DNA from: Pseudomonas fluorescens
GTDB taxonomy: Bacteria > Pseudomonadota > Gammaproteobacteria > Pseudomonadales > Pseudomonadaceae
Assembly: GCF_001902145.1 (NCBI RefSeq)
Contig: NZ_MRST01000017.1
Span: 1 to 64,000, forward strand
DNA: 64,000 nucleotides
Direction: 5' to 3'
Shown one piece after another: positions 17,507-26,805 of the stretch; positions within the stretch are counted from its first letter, which is position 1; the number at the start of each line of letters is the position of its first letter. The notes below the pieces were generated by a model. The model saw only the letters and a program-made list of their open reading frames with translations, made no database searches and had not been told where the DNA came from. The position numbers and the translations under genes were made by a program.

Positions 17507-17638
17507 ATGCCTGATCGTCCATGGCACATCGTCGTGCTTGTACTGTTTTTGCTGGGGGGCTGTAACGCCAACTATGTGTTCGATGACGCTGAGTACCATC
17601 CTGTGGGCGACCCACAGGCGATCACTCGTGGCCGCTGA
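17507..17638 (+). CDS. Tiny predicted lipoprotein (OrfX-like) between activator and FHA genes
   Basis: 43 codons: a hydrophobic signal ending LFLLGGC and a short tail NANYVFDDAEYHPVGDPQ. The lipobox LGGC predicts lipidation at Cys. GGGAGAAAGCCG precedes the ATG. P. aeruginosa HSI-II has a small ORF (orfX) at this place, and this appears to be its counterpart. It is easily missed because of its size. Function unknown. Confidence 0.7.
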   Translation: MPDRPWHIVVLVLFLLGGCNANYVFDDAEYHPVGDPQAITRGR

Positions 17639-17654
17639 ATGGAGGGTCATGAAG

Positions 17655-18842
17655 ATGCAGCTTGTGTTTGAGATCTGTGCGCCCGAGAGCGAAAAGGACG
17701 TGCCCCTGGTCCGCAAAGTGTTTGACGTGAGTGGTGGCGTGATCGGCCGCGGCTCGGAATGTGATTGGGTAATACCTGACGCCAGCCGCGTGCTCTCCAG
17801 CCACCATGGACTGGTCGCTTACCGCGAGGGCCGCTATTTCCTCACGGATATCAGCCGCAACGGAATCAGGGTGGCAGGCAGTCATGAGCGCCTGCGCAAG
17901 GGGCAGGCGCGATTGATCAGTGATGGCGAAGTGTTCGAGCTGGGAGCGTTGACGATACGTGCGCGCTTGCTGGAGCCACCGCAACCTGCTGGCGGCCTGC
18001 AGGCCTCCTCGGCAGTAACGATCCCTGAAGACGCCTTCCTCTCGCTGGGCCCTTCACATCAGTTGGACGTTGATTGCCGTATGCATGCCTTTTCGCAGGA
18101 TCTGGAGGCATTGAACGAGTTCGCCGATGAGCCGCAAGTGTGGACGGATCGCTACGGGGCTGACCGGGAGCACGTGGTCTTCCCACGTCGGGAAGAACCC
18201 GCGGTAGAGGTTGCCACGGTACAGGCAGCGATGACTGTGCCGACTGATGAAGAGTTCTGGCCACAATTTGCAGCAGCCTTGGGCCTGGACCCGAAGACGC
18301 TCGATCAACCGTGTCGGCAAGCACTGGTGATCAAGGTGGCGCGCTTATTTCGCCTGACGATCGAAGGGTTGCAACAAAGTTTGCGCACCCGTGACGAATT
18401 GAATAACGAATTGGATACAGCGCCGTTCGGCAGCCATGGTGTGGGCCTTAATCCCTTGAAAGCGTGTAGCGACACCGATGCTGCGTTAGCGGCGATGCTG
18501 GATATAAGTGTGTTAGGCCAGATGCCCGCTGTACGGGCTATTGCCCAGGCTCACCGGGAACTGCAAGCGCATCAGATCGCGCTGTTGGCCGCCTGTCGAA
18601 GCACCTTGCGCAACTACCGTGCGGCCTTTGAGCCCAGCTATCTGTTGGGATGCTTCGAGTCCTCGGGCAAATCGGTCGGGTTTTTCTCGGATGGTGGGCA
18701 TTGGCGCGCATACCAGCGTCATTACCAGCGTCTGGTGGCGCAAGAGCGATTGAATGATTGTCCTTTGGGGGGCGACTTCGCCAAGGCCTATGAGGAGCAG
18801 GTGCGCCTGATCTCCAGCCTGCACATTGATTTTCCAGGATAA
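17655..18842 (+). CDS. tagH: FHA-domain T6SS protein (TagH/Fha2-like)
   Basis: 395 aa. An N-terminal FHA domain (about 20-95) has GVIGRGSECDWVIPD, SSHHGLV and DISRNGIRV, which bind phosphothreonine. After a variable linker comes the TagH C-terminal domain (SEGLQQSLRTRDELN-type helices and SSGKSVGFFSDGGHWRAYQRHYQRLV). Member of the Thr-phosphorylation pathway with the Stp/Stk pair at the end of the locus. Start: GGAGGG at 17641 is 8 bases from ATG 17655 but only 2 from ATG 17649, so 17655 is preferred. Confidence 0.9.
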   Translation: MQLVFEICAPESEKDVPLVRKVFDVSGGVIGRGSECDWVIPDASRVLSSHHGLVAYREGRYFLTDISRNGIRVAGSHERLRKGQARLISDGEVFELGALTIRARLLEPPQPAGGLQASSAVTIPEDAFLSLGPSHQLDVDCRMHAFSQDLEALNEFADEPQVWTDRYGADREHVVFPRREEPAVEVATVQAAMTVPTDEEFWPQFAAALGLDPKTLDQPCRQALVIKVARLFRLTIEGLQQSLRTRDELNNELDTAPFGSHGVGLNPLKACSDTDAALAAMLDISVLGQMPAVRAIAQAHRELQAHQIALLAACRSTLRNYRAAFEPSYLLGCFESSGKSVGFFSDGGHWRAYQRHYQRLVAQERLNDCPLGGDFAKAYEEQVRLISSLHIDFPG

Positions 18843-18847
18843 TGCTC

Positions 18848-19333
18848 ATGTACCGAGTCACCCTTGCTTTGCTGTTGCTCATGTTCGGGCTATTGGCGGG
18901 TTGCAGCGCCGTCTCGCCTTTTTCTAAGCTGACCAAGCTAGACATCGCGCTGACCGCCAGTGAACTCGTCAACCCGGATCTGCATGGCCGCCCCTCGCCA
19001 GTTGTGGTGCAGTTGATTGAGCTGCGCCAGGGCGCCGCTTTTGAACATGCCGACTTCTTCAGTCTGTATGGCAATGCGCAGCAGGCGCTGTCCAAGGACT
19101 GGGTAAACAGCGATGAACTTGAATTGCGCCCTGGGGACCGCCTGGGGCTCAAGCTTCGTATCGGACCTGACAGTCGTTTCGTGGGGGTGCTGGCGGCTTA
19201 TCGAGACCTGCCCAATGTCCAGTGGCGGCTGCTGATCCCACTGACCGTGCAACAACGTAACCGTGCCGATCTGGTATTGGATCAGACCGGTATCCGCGTT
19301 GCCGGCTCACTCGCCGGCCTGGAGGCGCAGTGA
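18848..19333 (+). CDS. tssJ: TssJ (SciN/Lip), outer-membrane lipoprotein
   Basis: 161 aa with a lipoprotein signal ending FGLLAGC, then a beta-sandwich protein: KLDIALTASELVNPDLHGRPSPVVVQLIELRQ and FVGVLAAYRDLPNVQWRLLIPL. It anchors the TssLM membrane complex to the outer membrane. AGGA lies 8 bases before ATG 18848; ATG 18842 overlaps the tagH stop but is too close to the site. tssK begins 1 bp after the stop. Confidence 0.93.
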   Translation: MYRVTLALLLLMFGLLAGCSAVSPFSKLTKLDIALTASELVNPDLHGRPSPVVVQLIELRQGAAFEHADFFSLYGNAQQALSKDWVNSDELELRPGDRLGLKLRIGPDSRFVGVLAAYRDLPNVQWRLLIPLTVQQRNRADLVLDQTGIRVAGSLAGLEAQ

Positions 19334-19334
19334 C

Positions 19335-20663
19335 ATGCAGGCTCAGAAAGTTATCTGGCAAGAAGGCATGCTGTTGCGGCCACAGCACTTGCAGCACAAC
19401 GACCGTTATTATCACCAGCAACTCACCCAGACGCGCTTGTTGGGCAGTGATACCTGGGGCTTGCTCACGCTGGAACTCAATTTGCAGTACCTCAAGCTGG
19501 GCAAGCTGGTGGTCAACCAGGCCAGCGGCGTTTTGCCGGACGGTAGCCTGTTTGAGCTGAGCGCCGGTATGGAACCTCTGGTGTTGCAGGTACCAACCGA
19601 CACGGGCAGACAAGGCGTTTTCCTGGCGCTCCCACTGGCCAGTGGCAGTCACCTTGAAGTTCGCCAGCCTGGGCAGAGTGATGTGCTGGCACGCTACGTC
19701 AGCTGCGAAGTGGAAGTGGGAGATGCCAATGCGGGTGTGGATACGCGTTGCCGGATCAACTGCGCACGTCCCGACTTACGTCTTCTGTTGGGCGAACAAC
19801 CGCATGACGAGCACTTCGTCAAACTCAAGATTGCCCAGGTACTGGACGCCACCGACGAGGGGGGAGTGAACCTGGATACAGCGTTCATCCCTACGTTCAT
19901 TTTCGTACAGGAGCATGGGTACGTGGCGTCGTGCCTCAAGGAGGTGATCGGCCTGCTTGTCAGCAGGGGCGATGCCATCGCTGCACGTATTCGTGGCGAG
20001 AGCACGACCGCAGGCACACAAATCGCTGACTTCCTGATGCTGCAAGTAATCAATCGCACCGAGCTGGAGCTGCGCCACTGCCTGAGCCAGGCCCGGGTGC
20101 GACCCGAAGCAGTGTTCCGCGCGCTGGTGTCGCTGCTCGGTGAGTTATCAACGTTCGCCAGTGACAGTAAGCGTGCGCAGTTGAATGTTCATTACCAACA
20201 CGGTGATCAGGGCGCCAGTTTTCGTGGGCTGATGGAGCAGGTGCGCCTGGCGCTGTCTGTGGTGTTGGAGCAACAGGCGATAAAGTTGGCTTTGCAGCCG
20301 CGCCAATATGGTGTCCTGGTATGCCCAGTCAGCGAGTTGAAATTGCTTGGCACGGCCACCTTCATTTTGGCGGCCACTGCGCAGTGTGAGGCGCAGGAAC
20401 TGCGCCAGCGTCTGCCGGCACACCTGAAAGTCGCGCCGGTTGAGCGCATACGTGAATTGGTCAACCTGCACTTGGCCGGTATCAAGGTCAAGCCGTTGCC
20501 AGTGGCGCCGCGACAGATTCCATTTCATGCCGGCAAGACCTACTTCATGCTCGATATGAGCGCCCGTGATATCGCACAACTGGAGCAGTCAGGTGGTTTC
20601 GCTTTCCACGTAGGAGGTGAGTTCGCCGGGCTTGAACTTGACTTCTGGGCCATCAGGAATTGA
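19335..20663 (+). CDS. tssK: TssK, baseplate-membrane complex adaptor
   Basis: 442 aa, with the signature start QKVIWQEGMLLRPQHLQHNDRYYHQQL and GMEPLVLQ-type shoulder region, ending in the head domain with FHAGKTYFMLD. Trimeric adaptor that docks the baseplate on TssL/TssM. The start at 19335 is set by homology and adjacency to tssJ. The stop overlaps the tssL start (ATGA). Confidence 0.95.
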   Translation: MQAQKVIWQEGMLLRPQHLQHNDRYYHQQLTQTRLLGSDTWGLLTLELNLQYLKLGKLVVNQASGVLPDGSLFELSAGMEPLVLQVPTDTGRQGVFLALPLASGSHLEVRQPGQSDVLARYVSCEVEVGDANAGVDTRCRINCARPDLRLLLGEQPHDEHFVKLKIAQVLDATDEGGVNLDTAFIPTFIFVQEHGYVASCLKEVIGLLVSRGDAIAARIRGESTTAGTQIADFLMLQVINRTELELRHCLSQARVRPEAVFRALVSLLGELSTFASDSKRAQLNVHYQHGDQGASFRGLMEQVRLALSVVLEQQAIKLALQPRQYGVLVCPVSELKLLGTATFILAATAQCEAQELRQRLPAHLKVAPVERIRELVNLHLAGIKVKPLPVAPRQIPFHAGKTYFMLDMSARDIAQLEQSGGFAFHVGGEFAGLELDFWAIRN

Positions 20664-21529
20664 ATGCCATGGAAAGTGAATGCACTCAAGATGAAAAAAC
20701 CGTCTTGCTCGACCGGGAAAGTCATGGGCCCGCCCAAGGACCATTAACGGACTTCCCGTCGCCGCCGCGTTATGAGCAACTGGAAGATCGCATGATCTAC
20801 GCCGGCCTCAGGCTCGAGACGCAAAGTTTCCAGGTTGGGCTCAACCCTATAGTCGACGCGGCCTGGGCGGTATTGTCCGAGGTTGTTGGGCTCAGGCGCT
20901 GCTCTGGCCGTGAAAGCTGGGACACGCTCAACGATCGGTTGTCGTTGGCTGTCAATCAATTTGAAACCCACGCTTTGCAGGGCGGCGTGGAAAGCAGCCA
21001 GATAATATCGGCGCGTTATGTGTTGTGCAGTGTGATTGATGAGGCGGTCTTGATAACTCCGTGGGGGGCGCAGAGCGAATGGTCGAAAAAGAGCCTGTTG
21101 AGCCGCTTTCATAACGAAACCTTCGGAGGCGAAAAGGTTTTCCAACTGCTGGAGCGGCTGTCGCGCGACCCCGTCAAGCACCTGGCGATGCTGGAGCTTT
21201 TGTACCTGTGCCTGTCTTTGGGGTTCGAGGGCAAATACCGGGTCATGGAGCGGGGCGCGTCACAACTTGAGGCTGTTCGTGATGCCTTGTATCGCCAGAT
21301 CAGGCATGTACGTGGGGAGCCTCTGAAGGCGCCGCTACTGCCTGCCATACAGGGGAAGGACCTGCACAAGCGGATCCGTGTCATTCCCGTCACCTGGTGT
21401 GTCGCATTCACCCTGACCTGTTTGTTGGCTCTGTATACAGGATTTGCCTGGGTACTGAGCAAGGAGCGATTGAATGCACTGCAACCCCTTCAATTCTCGG
21501 CGTCGGACCTGATTCGTACGCCCTTGTAA
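20660..21529 (+). CDS. tssL: TssL (DotU/IcmH), inner-membrane component
   Basis: 289 aa. The cytoplasmic domain has RYVLCSVIDEAVLITPWG, SLLSRFHNETFGGEKVFQLLERL and LLYLCLSLGFEGKYRV, then a single C-terminal membrane segment (VTWCVAFTLTCLLALYTGF). No periplasmic peptidoglycan-binding extension, so it is a short TssL. Partner of TssM and TssK. Confidence 0.95.
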   Translation: MNAMESECTQDEKTVLLDRESHGPAQGPLTDFPSPPRYEQLEDRMIYAGLRLETQSFQVGLNPIVDAAWAVLSEVVGLRRCSGRESWDTLNDRLSLAVNQFETHALQGGVESSQIISARYVLCSVIDEAVLITPWGAQSEWSKKSLLSRFHNETFGGEKVFQLLERLSRDPVKHLAMLELLYLCLSLGFEGKYRVMERGASQLEAVRDALYRQIRHVRGEPLKAPLLPAIQGKDLHKRIRVIPVTWCVAFTLTCLLALYTGFAWVLSKERLNALQPLQFSASDLIRTPL

Positions 21530-21544
21530 ACGCTGGAGCAATGA

Positions 21545-24500
21545 ATGAGCGCATTCTTCAAGAGGATGGGCGCCGTGCTGGGCAGGGTTTGGGTTTGGAG
21601 CCTTCTGCTGGCGCTTTCGTGTGCGGCACTCGTGTGGTTTTTAGGGCCGCTGTTGGCAGTGGATGACTATCGTATCTGGCAGGGGACGACTGCTCGCCTG
21701 CTCACCATCTGTATCGTGTTTTTGCTGTGGGGGCTGGTGATAGCGCTTACGGATACTGGTAGTGCTACCAGGCGCCAAAGGCCCCCGCGTCAGCAGCCGT
21801 TGAAGTGGGTCGAGGATGAGCGCCGTCAGGTAAGCGTTCGATTCAAAAACGCCGTGCAGCTGCTGAAAAAATCCAACCATTATGGCGTGCATAACGCAAG
21901 GTGGCGCCATGATCTGCCCTGGTACCTTTTGATTGGCGAGCCGGGCAGTGGCAAAACGCAGTTACTGGCCGCCGCCGGCTTGTCGTTGGCGCTCGACCCT
22001 GCCCAAAGGCGGCCAATGGGCAGTAGCGCTCATTGTGATTGGTACTTCGCCGCCGCAGGCGTACTCGTCGACACGCCGGGGCGCTACCTTACCCAGCCTG
22101 ACAGCTCAGTGGATGCCGCAGGTTGGGCAACCCTGCTCAATCTGCTCAGATGGCGGCGCCGAGTGCGTCCGCTGAATGGTGTGGTGGTGACGCTGTCGGT
22201 CGACACGTTGTTGAGCATCAACGAGTACGACCTGGATCATCACGCACGCCGTGTGCACTCCCGTTTGCAGGAGGTCCAGCAGACGTTGCATGTGGATGTG
22301 CCGATCTACCTGGTTTTGACCCAGGCCGATCGGTTGTCGGGATTCGCTGAGTTCTTCGACCTACCCCACGCAGAGAGTGCCGACAGCTTGCTTGGGCAGC
22401 GCTTGGACGCCCACGTCGACGATACTGACACTACGCAGGTTCGCCGGGCGGTCGAGCAATTGTTACAGCGCTTGAACAGTGAGCTGATTGGGCGATTGCA
22501 CCAGGAGCGCAATGTCGAGCGCCGGGGGCAGATGCTGGGGTTTACCCAGCAGGTGGCACGAATAGGTGAGCGCGTGAATCTGTTCGTTGACATGGCGTTT
22601 TCCTCTCATCGCTACCAACCCATCAATGGCCTGCGAGGGGTCTTCTTGACCTGCGCCGACGGCCGGCACCCGCGATTTGTGCAGGGCCTGTTCAGCCAGG
22701 CAATCTTTGCCGAAGCCGACCTTGCGGGCTTGCAGACCGAAGAACAGCAGCGAATCCGTTGGCGCCAGGGGCTACAGGCGATGGCCGTAGCCTTGGTTAT
22801 TGGCGGTGTCGGCGGGCTGTGGTGGCACAGTTATGCCGTCAACCATCAACGACTGGCGCAATTGGCGGTACTGGTAGCACTCCCGCCGCTTGGCTCGCAA
22901 GCCAGCGATGACAGCACGGCGCTGTTGGCACTGTTGGACGCGCGGCTGGCGGCGACCCGGGTTTTTCCCAGGTCGGCAGATGTGCGCCTGGTCGAGCACG
23001 TTGGGCTGTATCAGGGCGAGCTGAGTCGGCCCAGTGTCGAACACGCCTATGAGCAGGCACTGCACCAGCAATTGCTGCGTTGGATAACCGTCCAACTGGA
23101 CGAGCAGGTATATGCCAGCCTGGGAGATCGGGAACGGCTGTTGGACAATCTGCGCGCGTATTTGATGCTCAACTTGCGCGAGCGCCGTGAAACTGCTTGG
23201 CTGGCACAACATATGGCGAGCCTTTGGTCGGAGCGTTTTGCCGGGGACATGTCGACACAGAAGCGCCTGAATGATCACTTGGCGCGGCTGCTTGAACGAC
23301 CGTTTGTCGGGCCGCTCAACGAGGAACGGGTGGCTCAGGCTCGCGAAGCACTGAGGGGCGAGTCGTTGGTCGACGTGGTGTATCGGGTACTGCGCGAACA
23401 AGCCCGCGACCTGGAACCCTTGCGCTTGGCCGAGGGCAATGTATTCGCTGGCATCGCCCCCTCCGTACCGGGTTTCTATACCAAAAGGTATGTGCAGTAC
23501 TTTGAGACGCAGGGCCCACGGTTGGTTGACACCATTGCCCGGGATAACTGGGTGCTTGGTGGGGGTACCGACTTGGGCCATCAAGATTTGAGTCGGCTGA
23601 TGGCGCAATTGCAGCAGCGCTATTTCAGTGAATATGCCGATGCCTGGAGCGATGTTCTCGGCCGTATCTCGCTGCAAGAGACCGACAGCCTGCGCCAGGA
23701 CGCCGAGCAGCTCATGAGCCTGACTTCGGCCCAGTCCCCTTTGATTCGGTTGTTGCAACAGCTGCGTGAAAACACGCGTTTGCTGCCAGGTCATGAGCTG
23801 CTCGATAAAGTAGTGCAACATTCTGGAGACATGGCCAAGGCGGCGCTGGTGGCTGGGCCAGTGGCTTTTCCTGATGCTGCGCGGCGAGCGTTGCAACAAC
23901 GATTCGAGCCTTTGCATCAATTGCTGGATGAGCAGCACAACCCTGGAGCAGAGTTGACCCAGGCTTTGCGTCAGTTGGATGAACTGCACTTGCAACTGAC
24001 GGCACTGAACCGTGACAGCGTACCCGAGCAGGCAGCCTTCCTGCGTGCCAGGCAGCGTATGGAGGGGCAGCAGGATGTCCTGGGTAATCTGCGTGATGCC
24101 GCTGCGCGTCTGCCGCTACCCGTTGCCGGCTGGCTTGAGGGCCTGGCCGACGACAGTTGGCGGCATTTGCTGGAGCAGGCCTACGTGCATGTCAACCAAC
24201 GCTATCAGAGCGATGTACGTAGCCTTTACGCCAAGGCAATTGGCCGACGTTACCCGTTCCATGCCAACGCGAGCAATGACGTAGCCCTTCATGATTTTCA
24301 GGAGTTCTTCAAGCCACGAGGGGTGATGGCGCGCTTTTATGAGAACTACCTGCGGCCTTTTATCAGTGTCGACGGCGCTCGCTACCGATTGCGTGGGCTG
24401 GATGGCCAGAGCTTGCCGGTTTCGCGTTCGCTGTTGGAGCAATTGACAAAAACCCAGGCCATACGCCGCGGTTTTTTTACCGAGGACACGGAGGAGTTGT

Positions 24501-24892
24501 CTGTGCGGTTTACCGTGGCGCCCTACAGCCTGGACCCATCGATCAGTCGTGCGATTCTGCGCGTGGGTGACCAGCAATTGGAGTATCGCCACGGTCCCAT
24601 CGTACCCGTGGCGTTCCGTTGGCCCACCGATGCAGACAATGGGCGCAGCAGTCTGGTCCTGGAGAAAGGCACCGAGCAGCGACCCTTGGGAATCGAGAAG
24701 AACACCGGGGCTTGGTCACTGTTCCGGTTCCTGGATCAACTGCAGAGAGAGCCCGCCAGTGGGCAAAATGCTCAGGTTTTCAAGGCGGACCTCGCCGGCC
24801 TGCGCGTCAATTACCTGCTGACCAGCCAACGCACGCCTGTCCCGTTTGATGTAGATACATGGCGCACCTTTCGCTTGCCGGAGCAACTGTGA
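21545..24892 (+). CDS. tssM: TssM (IcmF/VasK), inner-membrane component
   Basis: 1115 aa, normal IcmF size. Two N-terminal membrane helices (about 15-37, 47-68), a cytoplasmic NTPase-like domain with intact Walker A GEPGSGKT (about 131-138) and VDTPGRYLT, then a third helix near 420 (AVALVIGGVGGLWWHSYAV). A long periplasmic part follows, ending in the DUF1215/C-terminal domains (YRHGPIVPVAFRWP). Forms the trans-envelope channel with TssL and TssJ. The last bases contain the GTG start of the phosphatase gene. Confidence 0.95.
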   Translation: MSAFFKRMGAVLGRVWVWSLLLALSCAALVWFLGPLLAVDDYRIWQGTTARLLTICIVFLLWGLVIALTDTGSATRRQRPPRQQPLKWVEDERRQVSVRFKNAVQLLKKSNHYGVHNARWRHDLPWYLLIGEPGSGKTQLLAAAGLSLALDPAQRRPMGSSAHCDWYFAAAGVLVDTPGRYLTQPDSSVDAAGWATLLNLLRWRRRVRPLNGVVVTLSVDTLLSINEYDLDHHARRVHSRLQEVQQTLHVDVPIYLVLTQADRLSGFAEFFDLPHAESADSLLGQRLDAHVDDTDTTQVRRAVEQLLQRLNSELIGRLHQERNVERRGQMLGFTQQVARIGERVNLFVDMAFSSHRYQPINGLRGVFLTCADGRHPRFVQGLFSQAIFAEADLAGLQTEEQQRIRWRQGLQAMAVALVIGGVGGLWWHSYAVNHQRLAQLAVLVALPPLGSQASDDSTALLALLDARLAATRVFPRSADVRLVEHVGLYQGELSRPSVEHAYEQALHQQLLRWITVQLDEQVYASLGDRERLLDNLRAYLMLNLRERRETAWLAQHMASLWSERFAGDMSTQKRLNDHLARLLERPFVGPLNEERVAQAREALRGESLVDVVYRVLREQARDLEPLRLAEGNVFAGIAPSVPGFYTKRYVQYFETQGPRLVDTIARDNWVLGGGTDLGHQDLSRLMAQLQQRYFSEYADAWSDVLGRISLQETDSLRQDAEQLMSLTSAQSPLIRLLQQLRENTRLLPGHELLDKVVQHSGDMAKAALVAGPVAFPDAARRALQQRFEPLHQLLDEQHNPGAELTQALRQLDELHLQLTALNRDSVPEQAAFLRARQRMEGQQDVLGNLRDAAARLPLPVAGWLEGLADDSWRHLLEQAYVHVNQRYQSDVRSLYAKAIGRRYPFHANASNDVALHDFQEFFKPRGVMARFYENYLRPFISVDGARYRLRGLDGQSLPVSRSLLEQLTKTQAIRRGFFTEDTEELSVRFTVAPYSLDPSISRAILRVGDQQLEYRHGPIVPVAFRWPTDADNGRSSLVLEKGTEQRPLGIEKNTGAWSLFRFLDQLQREPASGQNAQVFKADLAGLRVNYLLTSQRTPVPFDVDTWRTFRLPEQL

Positions 24893-25617
24893 AGGTGGCA
24901 GCCCCCTGGCGCAGCGCGGGTCGTACGCAGCAGGGGCAGGCGCGGCTGCGCAACGAGGATGCATTTCTGGACGACCCGCGCCGCAGTTGCTGGGCGGTTG
25001 CGGACGGCATGGGCGGGTATCGCAACGGGGATGTCGCCAGCCAATGGGTGGTCAGCCAGTTGGCTGCCGTGTCGGCTCAGGGCAACCTTGATCAGCGTAT
25101 CCAGGCCGTTCGCAGCTGTTTGCAAGACGTCAACCAAGGGTTGAGGCGTGCATGGACAGAACCTGGCGCACCTGGTGACGCGACGATGGGCAGTACCGTA
25201 GTTGCACTGCTGCTGGAGAAAGGCCGGGCGGCTTGTCTCTGGGCGGGAGACAGTCGCTGCTATCTATGGCGCGGGCAGAGTCTCTACCAATTGTCGAAGG
25301 ACCATTCGTTGCTGCAGCGGCTTATGGACGAACGTCATCTCAGTGTCGCACAAGCCCAGGCCTATCCTGATGCCAGAGCCTTGACCCGAGCCGTGGGCGC
25401 GCGTTCGCGATTGCACCTTGAGGCATTGGAACTCAGTACCCGCCCAGGGGATGTATTTTTATTATGCAGTGATGGCTTATACCAGGCCCTCAGCCATGTG
25501 GACCTGGGACGGGCGTTGAGTATGCAAACCCCCCAGCAGGCAGTGGAGCGACTATTCGCAGGGGCGTTGCGCAGGCCGGTACGCGATGACCTGACCGCGG
25601 TTGTCGTGCAGCCTTGA
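24889..25617 (+). CDS. stp1: PP2C-type Ser/Thr protein phosphatase of the T6SS locus (Stp1-like)
   Basis: 242 aa from GTG 24889, which overlaps the tssM stop (GTGA) and has GGAG upstream; ATG 24859 in the same frame is an alternative. PP2C metal-site motifs are present: RNEDAFL, VADGMGGY, GSTVVALLL, CLWAGDSRCYLW, LLCSDGLY and DDLTAVVV. It reverses Thr phosphorylation of FHA-type T6SS partners. Its stop overlaps the TTG start of the kinase gene. Confidence 0.92.
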   Translation: MKVAAPWRSAGRTQQGQARLRNEDAFLDDPRRSCWAVADGMGGYRNGDVASQWVVSQLAAVSAQGNLDQRIQAVRSCLQDVNQGLRRAWTEPGAPGDATMGSTVVALLLEKGRAACLWAGDSRCYLWRGQSLYQLSKDHSLLQRLMDERHLSVAQAQAYPDARALTRAVGARSRLHLEALELSTRPGDVFLLCSDGLYQALSHVDLGRALSMQTPQQAVERLFAGALRRPVRDDLTAVVVQP

Positions 25618-26456
25618 ACGCGTCGCCACAAGCCTTGCGTCTGCTGGTTGGGCGTTATCACCTTGAGCATGTCTTGGGCAGAGGTGGCATGGGCGTGGTG
25701 TATCGCGCGCGCGACCTGTTGCACGAGCAATTAGGCGAGCGCTGTTCGAACGTGGCGCTCAAGCTGGTGGACGAATCCATTTCCCAATGTCCCGATGCGC
25801 ATGTGTTGTTGTACAACGAGTTTGCGTTGACCCGCAGCCTTCGGCACGACCACGTGGTACGGACGTTCTCGTTCGAAGTCGACACACACAGCCAGGTCGC
25901 GTTCTTCACCATGGAGTTGTTGCAGGGGCTGACCCTGGACCGTCTCCTTCTGGAATGCCCTTATGGGTTGCCCTGGCGTGAACTGCAACCCATCGCCGTG
26001 CAGTTGCTGGATGCCTTGGTCTACACCCACCAGCAAAACGTGCTGCACGGTGACCTCAAACCAGCCAATGTCATGGTGGGCGAGGAGGGCGTGCGCTTGT
26101 TCGACTTTGGGCTGGGCCATGCCGCCGGGCAGGCTGGGGTGGGTTTGCCGAGTGTCAGCCGCAGTCGTTTCAATGCCTGGACACCTGCCTACGCAGCCCC
26201 GGAACTGTTGGCCGGCGGGGCGTTGACCGCGGCCGCCGACTTGTACGGTATGGCCTGCATCCTGTACGAACTGGCCCATGGCAAGCGCGTTGGCGAACGC
26301 TGCGCAATGGACCGACTGTCCCGGCCTGCGCAGTTGCCCAGGCATTGCTGGGCGGCATTACAGGCTGCGTTGGCGGTGGACCCGCAGCACCGAAGCATAA
26401 CGGTCGCCGAGTTGCGCCAAGTCATGAGGCGCAACCGGCCACGCTGGCGCTTGTAG
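25614..26456 (+). CDS. stk1: Ser/Thr protein kinase of the T6SS locus (Stk1-like)
   Basis: 280 aa, TTG start overlapping the phosphatase stop. Hanks-type kinase: glycine loop GRGGMGVVYRA, the VALKLV lysine, catalytic loop HGDLKPANV, DFG as FDFGLG, and AAPE as YAAPELLA. The catalytic-loop Arg is replaced by Gly (HGD, not HRD), so this is a non-RD kinase that may not need activation-loop phosphorylation. No transmembrane or extracytoplasmic domain. It should phosphorylate the FHA protein or its partners. Last gene of the T6SS operon. Confidence 0.9.
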   Translation: MNASPQALRLLVGRYHLEHVLGRGGMGVVYRARDLLHEQLGERCSNVALKLVDESISQCPDAHVLLYNEFALTRSLRHDHVVRTFSFEVDTHSQVAFFTMELLQGLTLDRLLLECPYGLPWRELQPIAVQLLDALVYTHQQNVLHGDLKPANVMVGEEGVRLFDFGLGHAAGQAGVGLPSVSRSRFNAWTPAYAAPELLAGGALTAAADLYGMACILYELAHGKRVGERCAMDRLSRPAQLPRHCWAALQAALAVDPQHRSITVAELRQVMRRNRPRWRL

Positions 26457-26464
26457 GGTCGAGG

Positions 26465-26794
26465 TCAAACGGCCAAGCCGTGCAACTGGCAGTACTCCAG
26501 CCAGTCCATGCCCGCCATCTGTGCGACTTCTTTATGCACTTCACGGCGCTGGGCCTCGAAGGCTTCGGTGGAATCGGCCGTCAGCTTGAGGGTCAACTCC
26601 CAGGCGAACAGCTGTTGCTGTTCAGCGTGTGCTTCGAAAGCCTCATGCAGGCGTTCGGCGCGATACTGCGCCAGGGTTTCGCCCCTGGCCTGGGCTACCA
26701 GCGGATTAAGACTGTCCAGCTCGGCAGCGACCTGCGGTTGTTCGCACAGGAACCTGTCCAGTGCAAGCTGATAAGTATCGTTAGGTGCCGACAC
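26465..26794 (-). CDS. Conserved hypothetical, charged helical protein
   Basis: 109 aa from a GTG start, with AAGGTG ten bases upstream. Predicted mostly helical and acidic: RFLCEQPQVAAELDSLNPLVAQARGETLAQYRAERLHEAFEAHAEQQQ. No recognised domain. Ends 8 bp from the convergent kinase gene. About 11 bp separate it from the small membrane protein gene upstream on the same strand, suggesting a two-gene operon. Confidence 0.6.
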   Translation of the reverse strand: MSAPNDTYQLALDRFLCEQPQVAAELDSLNPLVAQARGETLAQYRAERLHEAFEAHAEQQQLFAWELTLKLTADSTEAFEAQRREVHKEVAQMAGMDWLEYCQLHGLAV

Positions 26795-26805
26795 AGGTAG
26801 ACACC

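Noticed and set aside
22772-23995. 407-codon open frame opposite tssM
   Set aside because: Shadow of a full-length IcmF gene; no family resemblance.
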